This document shows positions 44,003 through 51,977 of a DNA stretch of 64,000 bases, in pieces. Numbering within the stretch: position 1 is the stretch's first letter; the number at the start of each line of letters is the position of its first letter. The notes beneath the pieces were generated by a model, which searched no databases, had not been told where the DNA came from, and saw only the letters and a program-made list of their open reading frames with translations. This DNA is from Pseudomonas bohemica (GTDB lineage: Bacteria; Pseudomonadota; Gammaproteobacteria; Pseudomonadales; Pseudomonadaceae). The stretch covers positions 124,001 through 188,000 of the forward strand of contig NZ_NKHL01000116.1 of the NCBI RefSeq assembly GCF_002934685.1, written 5' to 3'. The translations under genes and the position numbers were made by a program.

Positions 44003-45238
44003 TCATGGCCGGTTGGCCGCTTCCCAGGCCTTAAGGTCGAAGCCAGGTGCTGCCGCCTGCGCAGACGTCAGTTGTGGCGCGCGAGTCAGAATCTTGCGCG
44101 CTGCCATGTGGTCGCCAGGACGATTGCAAGACTCCACGGCGATCAGTTGATCATTACGGAAGCACAGCACCGACAACTGCGAGGTCTCGGGTGAGCCGAC
44201 GACGACGCTGCTGTCATATCCGGTGGACAGCCCTGCGATTTGCAGTTTGAGCGCACCCTGATCGGTCCAGAACCACGGCAGCGCCTCATAGGCTGCAGGT
44301 TTGCCCATGAGGCGTGCGGCGATGCAGCGGGCCTGATCCACGGCGTTCTGCACAGACTCCAGCCGAATCGGTTGCTGGTCGTTGTGCAAGCACGGGAAGC
44401 ACGCCACATCACCGAGGGCGGAAATCTGCGGATCGCTGGTCAGCAAATGGGCATCGACCTTGATCCCGTTTTCGATGTCCAGCCCGGCCTCGCTGGCGAT
44501 TTGCACGTTGGCGATCACGCCGATGCCGAACACCACCAGATCCGCCGGCAGCCTGCGCCCGTCACTGGTGATCACCGCACAAACTCTGCCGTTGTCACCT
44601 TCGATGCTCGCCAGCCCCTGACGAAAATCGAAATGCACGCCCCAGCCTTCATGAGCCTGGCGGAACACCTCGGACATTTCCCGGGATACGGCACGGGCCA
44701 TCGGACGATCGCCCAACTCCAGCACATGCACGTTCGCCCCAAGGGCCGCGGCGACGGCGGCGAACTCCAGACCAATGAAACCGGCGCCCACGACCACGAC
44801 GTTGCGAGCCTGATGAACAAGAGGGGCGAGGGTGTCGGCGTGCAACTTGGTCTTGATGCCGAAAACACCCTCCAGTTTCGCACCTGGCACGGTGAGGGGG
44901 CGATTATGCGCGCCGGTCGCCAGCACCAGATGGTCATAGCCCACCGCCCCCCCGGAAGCCAGCAACACGCGGCGATTGAGCCGGTCGATGGCGCTCGCCT
45001 GATCGTGAATCAGTTCGATGTTCTGGGTTGCAAAAAAATCTGCCGGACGGAACAGCAGCGCAGTTTCGGCGATTTTGCCCAGCAGATAGGCTTTGGACAG
45101 TGGCGGGCGCTGGTAGGGCAGGCCGGGTTCGTCGCCAATCAGGACGATGCGGCCGGTGTATCCCTCCTGCCGTAGCGAAGCGGCGACCTGATAACCCGCC
45201 TGACCTGCACCGACAATCACGATTGAGGCAAGTGACAT
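44003..45238 (-). CDS. NAD(P)H-dependent ferredoxin reductase (FAD)
   Basis: This is a 411-residue flavoprotein of the putidaredoxin/rubredoxin reductase type. The FAD-binding GAGQAGYQVAASLRQ is at 9-23, NAD-binding VVVVGAGFIGLEFAAVAAALGA at about 147-168, and the second FAD motif SALGDVACFP at about 278-287. The C-terminal third is the reductase dimerisation domain. It passes electrons from NAD(P)H to a small ferredoxin; the [2Fe-2S] gene lies 35 nt upstream in the same operon. The likely terminal acceptor is the P450 at 38151, although the Rieske oxygenase also needs a reductase and none other is encoded here. Confidence 0.9.
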   Translation of the reverse strand: MSLASIVIVGAGQAGYQVAASLRQEGYTGRIVLIGDEPGLPYQRPPLSKAYLLGKIAETALLFRPADFFATQNIELIHDQASAIDRLNRRVLLASGGAVGYDHLVLATGAHNRPLTVPGAKLEGVFGIKTKLHADTLAPLVHQARNVVVVGAGFIGLEFAAVAAALGANVHVLELGDRPMARAVSREMSEVFRQAHEGWGVHFDFRQGLASIEGDNGRVCAVITSDGRRLPADLVVFGIGVIANVQIASEAGLDIENGIKVDAHLLTSDPQISALGDVACFPCLHNDQQPIRLESVQNAVDQARCIAARLMGKPAAYEALPWFWTDQGALKLQIAGLSTGYDSSVVVGSPETSQLSVLCFRNDQLIAVESCNRPGDHMAARKILTRAPQLTSAQAAAPGFDLKAWEAANRP

Positions 45239-45273
45239 GAAAACTCCTTGGACTTGATCGTATGGAAACAGGC

Positions 45274-45594
45274 TCAGTACTGGGATTCAGGTAAACGCAG
45301 CACCAGGCCGTCGAGTGCATCGCTGACGATCAACTGGCAGGTCAGGCGGCTGTTGTCGGCCCGGCCATTGGCGTACTCGAGCATGTCTGATTCCGCTTCC
45401 TCGGCCGCAGGCACCCGGGCAAGCCACGCGTCATCGACGAAGGCGTGACAGGTGGCGCAACTGCAGGCGCCTCCGCAATCGGCTTGCAGGCCCGGGACAC
45501 TGGCGAAATTGGCGGCCTGCATGACCGATTGGCCAATGTCGGCGTGGACGCGGTGTTCAGTACCGTTGAATTCGATCAGGGTCAGAACTGGCAT
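45274..45594 (-). CDS. [2Fe-2S] ferredoxin, adrenodoxin/putidaredoxin type
   Basis: This is a 106-residue ferredoxin with cluster ligands Cys40, Cys46, Cys49 and Cys86 (C-x5-C-x2-C-x36-C), the adrenodoxin-type spacing. The following acidic helix (DDAWLARVPAAEEAESDMLEYA) is the usual docking surface for P450 and reductase. It sits directly upstream of its reductase and should serve the P450. The leader on the minus strand (AACAATAAAAACCAGAGG) is a CA motif joined to the ribosome site. Confidence 0.92.
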   Translation of the reverse strand: MPVLTLIEFNGTEHRVHADIGQSVMQAANFASVPGLQADCGGACSCATCHAFVDDAWLARVPAAEEAESDMLEYANGRADNSRLTCQLIVSDALDGLVLRLPESQY

Positions 45595-45600
45595 GCGGGT

Positions 45601-45620
45601 TTCCTCTGGTTTTTATTGTT
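45601..45620 (-). promoter_or_regulatory. A-rich Hfq/Crc (CA) motif
   Basis: The minus-strand leader AACAATAAAAACCAGAGGAA has AACAATAA (AAnAAnAA) next to the Shine-Dalgarno of the [2Fe-2S] ferredoxin gene. Confidence 0.55.
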
Positions 45621-45663
45621 GGGCAAGTCACGAAAGGCTGGCGCTGACAGCGGCAACCGGCGT

Positions 45664-46953
45664 TCAGGATTGGGCTGCCAGTGCAGCACCCTGAAAGCGC
45701 GGTGCGCGTCCCAGCATCAGCAGCAACAGCGGGCCGATCAGACAGCACGCCATGCAATACACCAGCATCGCCGAGTAATCGCCGCTGCGACTGAGCATGA
45801 AGGCGAACAGCAATGGTGCGAGGGCCGAAGCCACGGTGTTCAAGCCCTGATGCACGCCGAACAGTCGGCCGTATTCCCGCAATCCGAAGTAGCGCGCGAC
45901 GAGAAAAGCGGCGATGTCGAACTCGGCGCCTGCACCGAAACCCACCAGCATGGCCGCCATCAACAGCAGCTGAAAATCCGTGGTTCCACTGAGGTAAATC
46001 ATGCAGCCCACGGCAGGCATCATCAGGCTGGCGGCAGCCACGGCAGGCGGCCAGAGACGATCGAGCAGGTAGCCGATCAGCATCCGGCCGAGGATCAGAG
46101 AAATTCCGAAGCCGCTGAAGATCAGCCCGGCGTCCGCCGCGCTGAGCCCTTTGGACTGCAACAGCGGAATGGTGCTGGTGACCATGCCGACCACCGATGA
46201 CACCACCAGCGATAACGCCAGGTTGCAGATCCAGAATTTGCCGGACCGTATTCCCTCACGAAAGCTCATGCCGGGCAGGGCGAGCAACAGGTTGTCGCGA
46301 GTTTTTTCGACGCCGATACGCTCTTCGCCTATTGAATCCGGCACACCTGGCAAGCGAAACCACAACAGCGTCAGCGGCAGAAGAACCACCAGGTTCAGAA
46401 GTGCAAGCATGACGAACGCCGCGCGCCAATCCCACTGTTCGATGCCCCAGGTCATCAGACGCGGGATGATCGCGGCAGTCAGGCCAGTGCCCGACAGACC
46501 GATCGCCAGCGCCAGGCCACGATTGCGCTCGTACCAGAGGCTCAGCAGTTGGGTCCATGTCACCGCGAGCGTGCCCATGCCGACGATGGGCAGCAGCGCG
46601 AAAGCCAGGTACATCGTCCAGATCGAGGGGGTGAGCTGCGTGGTGGCCAGATAGCCGAGCACCAGTAGCAACAGTGAAACCACAGTCACCCGCTTGATAC
46701 CGTAGCGAAGGTTGAACCAGCCAACCAGCTGCAGGGAAATGACTGCGCCGCCAAACAGGAATGTGATGCACGCCTGCAATTCTGGCCTGGTCCAGCCGAA
46801 CGCCTGATTCAACGGCACGACCAGCGTGCCGAAGCCATACAGCAGCGCGGCATTGATGCTGATCGCGACACCGGCCACGGACAGAATGAGAATCTTCCAG
46901 GCGCTTCGAAATTCGCTGAAATCGATCGCCGCTTCGTTTTTCGAAGAGGTCAT
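45664..46953 (-). CDS. MFS transporter (monocarboxylate/OFA-like)
   Basis: This is a 429-residue transporter. The ATG at 46953 with AAAGGAAG upstream is chosen; the frame stays open for another 135 codons upstream but that part is non-coding in character. There are twelve helices and strong similarity to the transporter at 41458-42720 throughout (INAALLYGFGTLVVPLNQAFGW, SLWYERNRGLALAI, GAGAEFDIAAFLVARYFGLREYGR). It is the first gene of the minus-strand operon with ferredoxin, reductase and SDR. It is a probable carrier for the diterpenoid acid or a pathway product. Confidence 0.87.
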   Translation of the reverse strand: MTSSKNEAAIDFSEFRSAWKILILSVAGVAISINAALLYGFGTLVVPLNQAFGWTRPELQACITFLFGGAVISLQLVGWFNLRYGIKRVTVVSLLLLVLGYLATTQLTPSIWTMYLAFALLPIVGMGTLAVTWTQLLSLWYERNRGLALAIGLSGTGLTAAIIPRLMTWGIEQWDWRAAFVMLALLNLVVLLPLTLLWFRLPGVPDSIGEERIGVEKTRDNLLLALPGMSFREGIRSGKFWICNLALSLVVSSVVGMVTSTIPLLQSKGLSAADAGLIFSGFGISLILGRMLIGYLLDRLWPPAVAAASLMMPAVGCMIYLSGTTDFQLLLMAAMLVGFGAGAEFDIAAFLVARYFGLREYGRLFGVHQGLNTVASALAPLLFAFMLSRSGDYSAMLVYCMACCLIGPLLLLMLGRAPRFQGAALAAQS

Positions 46954-47112
46954 GTATTGGCTTCCTTTATAGGTTTTGTTGAGCCAGGCGTCGGAGCTGT
47001 GCAAACCGTGCGGGTGATTCGTCAGTTCCGTTCGAGAACTGCGTTCCGGATCGAGAATATGGCAGCTGGGGATAGCTGTCCAGCGATCGCAAGCGGAATC
47101 ACCGCTGAATAA

Positions 47113-47136
47113 TAGACATAATTCCGATATATGTTC
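47113..47136. promoter_or_regulatory. Putative regulon operator, TAGACA-N12-ATGTTC
   Basis: It has identical half-sites and spacing to the element at 59373-59396. It lies 160 bp upstream of the MFS start on one side and about 200 bp upstream of ditA3 on the other. Confidence 0.5.
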
Positions 47137-47271
47137 ATCAATGCGCCAAAAAAACCTGCGATTAGAACCGTACAGAACACGCGTTAGCACTCCTCGGACG
47201 CTTCGAAAACGCTCAAGAGCGGGAGTTAGCGAGCATCGTAGCGTTTCAGAGCATGGCAAATGGATGAAATA

Positions 47272-47295
47272 TTTACACTTGCCATGAAAGTGTTC
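47272..47295. promoter_or_regulatory. Palindrome before ditA3, TTTACA-N12-GTGTTC
   Basis: A perfect ACACTT/AAGTGT inverted repeat (47275-47280 and 47288-47293, 7 nt between) lies inside a copy of the cluster-wide ACA-N13-TGT arrangement. It ends 37 bp before the ditA3 ATG, so it would overlap the promoter. It is a candidate DitR site. Confidence 0.5.
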
Positions 47296-47332
47296 ATTAT
47301 TGGCGCAACTGAACCTACAAGGGAGACAAGAA

Positions 47333-47569
47333 ATGAGTTCAGACAAAGCGCAATTCAAAGTGGTGGCCGACCGTTCACGTTGCTGCGGTTATGGCCTGTG
47401 TGCAGCCGTTTGCCCCAGCATCTACAAGCTCGACGATGACGGCCTGGTCTATCTCGACGATGACCGAGTGCCCGCCGAGCTGGAAGAAGAGGCCCGCGAA
47501 GGCGCTGCTGCCTGTCCTGCCGAAGCGATCTGGCTCGAACCTCTCGACACTCCCGACAACGCTGCCTGA
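47333..47569 (+). CDS. ditA3: [3Fe-4S]/[4Fe-4S] ferredoxin of the diterpenoid dioxygenase
   Basis: This is a 78-residue ferredoxin. The ATG at 47333 has GGGAGAC; an earlier in-frame ATG lacks a site. Cluster residues are Cys17 (or 18), Cys23, Cys27 (CCGYGLCAAVCP) and Cys61 (CPAEAI), the [3Fe-4S]/[4Fe-4S] pattern rather than the Rieske or plant-type [2Fe-2S] that normally feeds a Rieske oxygenase. This unusual partner, and its place about 9 kb upstream of the oxygenase alpha and beta genes, is what I recall for DitA3 of P. abietaniphila BKME-9. It delivers electrons to DitA1A2. It is first in the operon with ditB, ditC and following genes. Confidence 0.85.
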   Translation: MSSDKAQFKVVADRSRCCGYGLCAAVCPSIYKLDDDGLVYLDDDRVPAELEEEAREGAAACPAEAIWLEPLDTPDNAA

Positions 47570-47639
47570 AGCCGTGCCTGATGACGCTATTGCTGTCAGC
47601 AGCCGAACACTGAGTGCGCACAATGAGAGGGAGAGAAGG

Positions 47640-48401
47640 ATGACAGGTCGTTTGCAGAACAAAGTGGTTCTGATTACCGGAACCGGTGGCGGGCAGGGTC
47701 GCGTCGCGGCGCTGAAATTTGCCCGTGAAGGTGCCATCGTGGTGGGGTGCGATACCAACGCCGACGCCCATGGGGAAACCGTCGCGCTATTGCGTGAGGA
47801 AGGATTGCAGTTGTCTGGCTCTGCGCCGGTCGATCTGGGCGATCCGGTACAGGCCAAGGCCTGGATAGATGCCGCGGTGCAGGAGCACGGTCGAATCGAT
47901 GTCCTGTACAACAATGCGTCGGCAGCGAAATTCGGCCCGGTGAATGAACTGTCCGTCGAAGATTGGCAATTCACCATGCGCAATGAAATCGACCTGCTGT
48001 TCTACACCACGAAATACGCCTGGGATCATCTGGCCCGGCAGCGTGGGGTCATCATTAACATTTCTTCCACCGCAGGCTGGGGCGGCTCCAAAGTCGCAGG
48101 CATCAGCGCCCATGCTGCCGCCAAGGGCGCGGTCATTGCCTTCACCCGGCAACTGGCCGTTGAAGGCGCGCCGGTCGGGATACGCGCGGTCAGTATCAGC
48201 CCAGGTTTTATTGCCACGCCGGGCACCGCTGCTTTCATGGAAAACCCGAAGGTTCGTGCAGCGCTGCTCGACGGCGTGTTGATGGACCGTCCCGGCGAAC
48301 CGGAAGAAGTGGTTGCCATGGCGCTGTTCGTGGCATCGGCCGAAGCCTCATTCATCACAGGCTCGGATATCGTGATCGACGGCGGTCTGTTGGCCATCTG
48401 A
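47640..48401 (+). CDS. ditB: SDR, probable diol dehydrogenase DitB (His in place of catalytic Tyr)
   Basis: This is a 253-residue SDR. The ATG at 47640 has AGAGGGAGAGAAGG. It has TGTGGGQG in the Rossmann loop, NNAS in place of NNAG, and Ser142/Ser143. The active site reads SAHAAAKGAV: His158 takes the position of the usual Tyr, with Lys162 kept. In BKME-9 the gene after ditA3 is a dehydrogenase thought to oxidise the cis-dihydrodiol made by DitA to the catechol; the symbol rests on this position. It lies between ditA3 and the extradiol dioxygenase, exactly where a diol dehydrogenase belongs. Confidence 0.78.
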   Translation: MTGRLQNKVVLITGTGGGQGRVAALKFAREGAIVVGCDTNADAHGETVALLREEGLQLSGSAPVDLGDPVQAKAWIDAAVQEHGRIDVLYNNASAAKFGPVNELSVEDWQFTMRNEIDLLFYTTKYAWDHLARQRGVIINISSTAGWGGSKVAGISAHAAAKGAVIAFTRQLAVEGAPVGIRAVSISPGFIATPGTAAFMENPKVRAALLDGVLMDRPGEPEEVVAMALFVASAEASFITGSDIVIDGGLLAI

Positions 48402-48437
48402 CCGACGCCCACCCAACAAGAACAACAGGTGCACTCA

Positions 48438-49379
48438 ATGGACATCATCGGTATCGGTTATCTGGGTTTTGAAACGCCAAGTCTGGACGCGTGGCGCGAC
48501 TATGGGCCGCAGGTCATGGGCTTCGGCATTGCTCCGTCGCCTGCCAGCGACAGTGAATCGCTGTATTTCAAGATCGACGATCGTCGTCATCGCTTTGCCT
48601 TCCATCCCGGCAAACTCGACCGCCTGGCCTATATCGGCTGGGAGGCGATGGGCCGGCAGGCATTCGATGCCGCGATCAAGACTTTCGAAGCCAATAACGT
48701 GGAGATCACCCGCGGCGATGCCGCGCTCTGCGAACAGCGTGGCGTTCGCGAACTGATCCGCTTCCGTGATCCGGTTGGCTATCAGCACGAGCTGTTCTAC
48801 GGCCAGAAGTGGACGCCGCGTTCATTCCTCCCGGGCCGCCCGCATGGCGGCTTTCTTGCCAACGAACGCGGGGCCGGGCATGTGGTCGTCATCACCCCCG
48901 AATACACCGACGAGCTGGAAGACTTCCTGACCCGCATCATGGGGTTCCATTGGTACGGCGCAGGCGCGGGCAAGGGCCGCACCGGTTTCTTCCGCTCCCG
49001 GCTCAATCACCACACCAGCCATGACATCGCCTATGGCCACGGCGCCGGGCGCATGGGCGTGCAGCACGTCGGCCTGTTCGTGAACAGCATTCGCGATGTC
49101 GGTGAAACCTACGACCTCGTCAAGAAGCGCGAACTGCAGATGATGATGACCCTGGGTCAACATACGCAGGATCCGCACCTGTCGTTCTATCACTTCACGC
49201 CGTCGGGTTTCGCCTTCGAAACCATCGCTGAAATCGAACCCTGGCAGGGCGACCCCTTCGAGCTCAATCCTGAGTCCCTCAGCCTGTGGGGGCATGAAAT
49301 GGTGGGGCCGATTCTCGGGCCAAGCGTCAAGACACCCGAAGAGGTGCTGGATCCCGAATACCTGGCGAGCAAACGCTGA
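48438..49379 (+). CDS. ditC: Type I extradiol ring-cleavage dioxygenase
   Basis: This is a 313-residue two-domain VOC enzyme, the size of 2,3-dihydroxybiphenyl dioxygenase. In the C-terminal domain the Fe(II) ligands are His148 (GAGHVVV), His210 (GVQHVGL) and Glu261 (GFAFETI). Second-sphere His191/192 (NHHT), His242 and Tyr251 (SFYHFTPSG) match His195, His241 and Tyr250 of BphC. It cleaves a catechol next to the hydroxyls. In the dit pathway the substrate is the 11,12-dihydroxy-7-oxo aromatic diterpenoid. The ATG at 48438 is chosen over a GTG three codons earlier. The leader CAACAAGAACAACAGG contains a CA motif. Confidence 0.9.
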   Translation: MDIIGIGYLGFETPSLDAWRDYGPQVMGFGIAPSPASDSESLYFKIDDRRHRFAFHPGKLDRLAYIGWEAMGRQAFDAAIKTFEANNVEITRGDAALCEQRGVRELIRFRDPVGYQHELFYGQKWTPRSFLPGRPHGGFLANERGAGHVVVITPEYTDELEDFLTRIMGFHWYGAGAGKGRTGFFRSRLNHHTSHDIAYGHGAGRMGVQHVGLFVNSIRDVGETYDLVKKRELQMMMTLGQHTQDPHLSFYHFTPSGFAFETIAEIEPWQGDPFELNPESLSLWGHEMVGPILGPSVKTPEEVLDPEYLASKR

Positions 49380-49380
49380 T

Positions 49381-50262
49381 ATGCGCCTGATCCGGGTCGA
49401 GTATCGCGCCGAGTGTTTCTGGGCGCTGCTCGACGCCGACACGACCTACCTGCAACGGATACGTGGACCGTTTGCCCAGTGGGCGGCCGAATATGCGCTT
49501 GCCGGCAGTGCTGCACTGACACTGGACAAGGTCGGTATCGCCCTGGCGCAATGCCGAATCCTGCCTCCGCTCGAGCCGGGGGGGCGGGTATTTGGCGTTG
49601 GCCTCAACTACCTCAGTCATCTACAGCGTCTGGGCAGCTCCGCTCCGGAACATCCGCTGGGTTATATCAAGCCGGAATCGGCACTGGTGGGCGCCACCGA
49701 TGACATCCAGTACCCGGCGCTGACCGCGCAGCTGGATTATGAAGTGGAGCTGGTCGCGGTGGTTGCCCGTCCCTTGGGTGATGAACCGCGGGCCAGTGCC
49801 TGCCTGCTGGGCTACACCTGTGGCAACGACATCAGCGCGCGAGACGCCGGCAAACGCATAGGCCGCCTGGATCTGCTGACCCAGAAGGCTATGGACCGCA
49901 CGACGCCGGTCGGCCCCTGGGTCGTCACCCTTGACGAGTTAGGCAGCGGCCAACCTGAGCTGGACATCGAGCTGACAGTCAATGACGAACGGCGACAGTT
50001 CGATAACACCCGGCAGATGCTCTTTCCCATCGACGAGCTGCTCAACTATGTTGACGCGCGGATCACGTTGCAACCGGGTGACCTGTTATTCACCGGCTCG
50101 ACCCATGGGGTGGGCCTTGAGGACGGCCGCTTCCTGCAGCCCGGCGATCGGGTCCAGGTGCGCATCGAAGGCATCGGCAGATTGAGCAACCGGGTCAGCG
50201 AACCCCGCGTTCTCAATCCGTCGCGTGCATTGGGCAGGCTCGGCCAGCCGGTGACGCCGTGA
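49381..50262 (+). CDS. Fumarylacetoacetate-hydrolase-family protein (ditD position)
   Basis: This is a 293-residue FAH-fold enzyme. The catalytic core is about 75-280: VFGVGLNYLSHLQ, then YIKPESALVG, the metal-binding LDYEVELVAVV (two acidic ligands) and NDISARDAG, and the final GDLLFTGSTHGVG. The first 70 residues are a short N-terminal domain. It begins 1 nt after the ditC stop. FAH proteins following an extradiol enzyme hydrolyse, isomerise or decarboxylate the ring-cleavage product. Alphabetical order in the BKME-9 cluster would make this ditD, but I do not assert the name. Confidence 0.85.
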   Translation: MRLIRVEYRAECFWALLDADTTYLQRIRGPFAQWAAEYALAGSAALTLDKVGIALAQCRILPPLEPGGRVFGVGLNYLSHLQRLGSSAPEHPLGYIKPESALVGATDDIQYPALTAQLDYEVELVAVVARPLGDEPRASACLLGYTCGNDISARDAGKRIGRLDLLTQKAMDRTTPVGPWVVTLDELGSGQPELDIELTVNDERRQFDNTRQMLFPIDELLNYVDARITLQPGDLLFTGSTHGVGLEDGRFLQPGDRVQVRIEGIGRLSNRVSEPRVLNPSRALGRLGQPVTP

Positions 50263-51899
50263 GTGACCTTTCCGGGATTGACCAGGCCGAGCAAGCGGCA
50301 CCTCACGGCGCACCCCCGTCGGCCTGGGCCCCGTTGCGCAATCGCAGCTTTCGCTGGCTGTGGTGCGGTGGCGCGATGGTCAATCTCGCCATCTGGATGC
50401 AGACGGTCGGCGCCGCCTGGATCATGACGCTGCTGTCGAGCTCGCCGCTGATGGTCTCGTTGGTGCAGACAGCCATCGCCTTGCCAGCCTTCCTGTTCGG
50501 CCTGCCCGGTGGCGTGATTGCCGATCTGGTCGACCGGCGCAAATGGCTAATGTTGACCCAGAGCATCATGCTGATCGCCGCAGCGGCCTTGAGCGCTTTG
50601 TCGATTCTCCAACTGCTGAGTGACTGGTCGCTGCTGCTGTTCACGTTTTTGCTGGGCACTGGCAGCGCCCTCAGTATGTCGGCGTGGATGGTCACCATCG
50701 TTTCGGTATTGCCGCGTGACCAGGTTCCGGCGGCGGTTTCCCTGAATGGCATTTCCACCAATGCCGCCCGGGCGCTGGGGCCAGCCATCGCGGGGGCATT
50801 GATCGCTTACTGGAATGCCGCTTCGGTGTTCCTGATCATCACGGTGTGCCTGGCGCTGGTCATCTTGCTGGTGGCAACGTTCACGCCGCGTCACACGCCT
50901 CAAGGCCTGCCGTCAGAAAGCTTTGCAGCCGGTCTGCGCAGCGGTGTGCGTTATATACGTCACTCCGCCGTTCTGGTCAGCGCGCTGACTCAGGTTTTCG
51001 TTTTTACATTGAGCGCCAGCGCACTCTGGGCCCTGCTGCCATTGGTGGCCAAGCATGAGTTGGGCATGGATGCTGGCGGCTACGGGTCGTTGATGGGGTT
51101 TCTGGGCGTCGGCGCGGTGATTGGGGCATTCAATCTCACCGCAATGTACCGCCGCTTTGCGCTGCGCGTGCTAATCATGGCAGGCACCACGGGTTTTGCC
51201 CTGGCAACACTGGTCGCCGCGCTGTCCCATAGCCGGTTGGCGGTATACGCCATGTTGATGGTCGCCGGAATGTCCTGGATGGCGGTCAATGCAACAATTT
51301 CGACAGTGGTGCAGACGTGCGCGGCGAACTGGGTACGCGCCAGGGTCGCGTCGGTGTACCTGCTGATGTTGATGGGGGCGATGGCCATCGGCGGTGGAAT
51401 CTGGGGCACGGTCGCCGAATGGCTGGGCTTGCAGCAGAGCTTGCTGTTGGCCGCCCTGACGTTGGGGCTGGGCCTTATGCTGACCCGCAACAGCCGCCTG
51501 GAATTAGGCAAAGAGGCCGATTACGCCACTGCCATCCCGCCCACGGATCGACTGTTGCTGCCTGAGCAGTTGAATCCCGGGCCCGGTCCGGTCTCGATCG
51601 AATTGGCCTACCGGGTTGCGCCGCACGATCGCCTCATCTTTATCGAGATTGCCTACGCCGTCGGCCTGTCCAGACGGCGTAATGGTGCGAAAAACTGGCG
51701 GCTGTACCACGACCTTGATGAAAACGGCCATTACGTGGAGCGTTTCATCGTCGAATCCTGGCTGGATTATCTGCGTCAGGAGTCGCGAATCACGAAGGCT
51801 GATCAGTTTCTGGAGGCCCGCTTGAGCCGTTTTCGCTGTGATGCACAGTCGAGGCGCTACATCCATCAACCGAATCTCGGCCCCGACGAAAACCCCTGA
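50259..51899 (+). CDS. ditE: MFS permease with C-terminal MFS_3-type domain
   Basis: This is a 546-residue protein with a GTG start overlapping the upstream stop by 4 bp (GTGA). About 12 helices span 25-415 (WLWCGGAMVNLAIWMQTVGAAW, LPGGVIADLVDRRKWL). A soluble tail of about 120 residues follows, with VSIELAYRVAPHDRLIFIE and GAKNWRLYHDLDENGHYVERF, as in the EntS-like/transmembrane-secretion-effector (MFS_3) group. The tail resembles a dimeric alpha/beta barrel with a substrate-binding look. Published BKME-9 data place a permease gene, ditE, in this cluster; the symbol is given on position and class. Direction of transport is unknown; EntS relatives export. Confidence 0.8.
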   Translation: MSDLSGIDQAEQAAPHGAPPSAWAPLRNRSFRWLWCGGAMVNLAIWMQTVGAAWIMTLLSSSPLMVSLVQTAIALPAFLFGLPGGVIADLVDRRKWLMLTQSIMLIAAAALSALSILQLLSDWSLLLFTFLLGTGSALSMSAWMVTIVSVLPRDQVPAAVSLNGISTNAARALGPAIAGALIAYWNAASVFLIITVCLALVILLVATFTPRHTPQGLPSESFAAGLRSGVRYIRHSAVLVSALTQVFVFTLSASALWALLPLVAKHELGMDAGGYGSLMGFLGVGAVIGAFNLTAMYRRFALRVLIMAGTTGFALATLVAALSHSRLAVYAMLMVAGMSWMAVNATISTVVQTCAANWVRARVASVYLLMLMGAMAIGGGIWGTVAEWLGLQQSLLLAALTLGLGLMLTRNSRLELGKEADYATAIPPTDRLLLPEQLNPGPGPVSIELAYRVAPHDRLIFIEIAYAVGLSRRRNGAKNWRLYHDLDENGHYVERFIVESWLDYLRQESRITKADQFLEARLSRFRCDAQSRRYIHQPNLGPDENP

Positions 51900-51977
51900 A
51901 TGCGTTCGATATTAACTTTTAATACGGTGTCGTTCTCAGGTTAGAATGCCGTTTCATACGATTACCCGGTATTCAAG

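Larger units (their letters stand above)
46954..47332. other. Divergent control region between MFS operon and ditA3
   Basis: This 379 bp stretch has no gene. It holds TAGACA-N12-ATGTTC at 47113-47136, and TTTACA-N12-GTGTTC at 47272-47295 with a perfect ACACTT-N7-AAGTGT core. From published BKME-9 work, ditA3 is activated by the IclR-type DitR in response to abietanes, so a DitR site is expected here. Confidence 0.6.

Noticed and set aside
46954..47358. N-terminal extension of the MFS gene at 45664
   Set aside because: The extra 135 codons overlap the ditA3 start and its control region, and the translation is not membrane-like; the ATG at 46953 has its own ribosome site.
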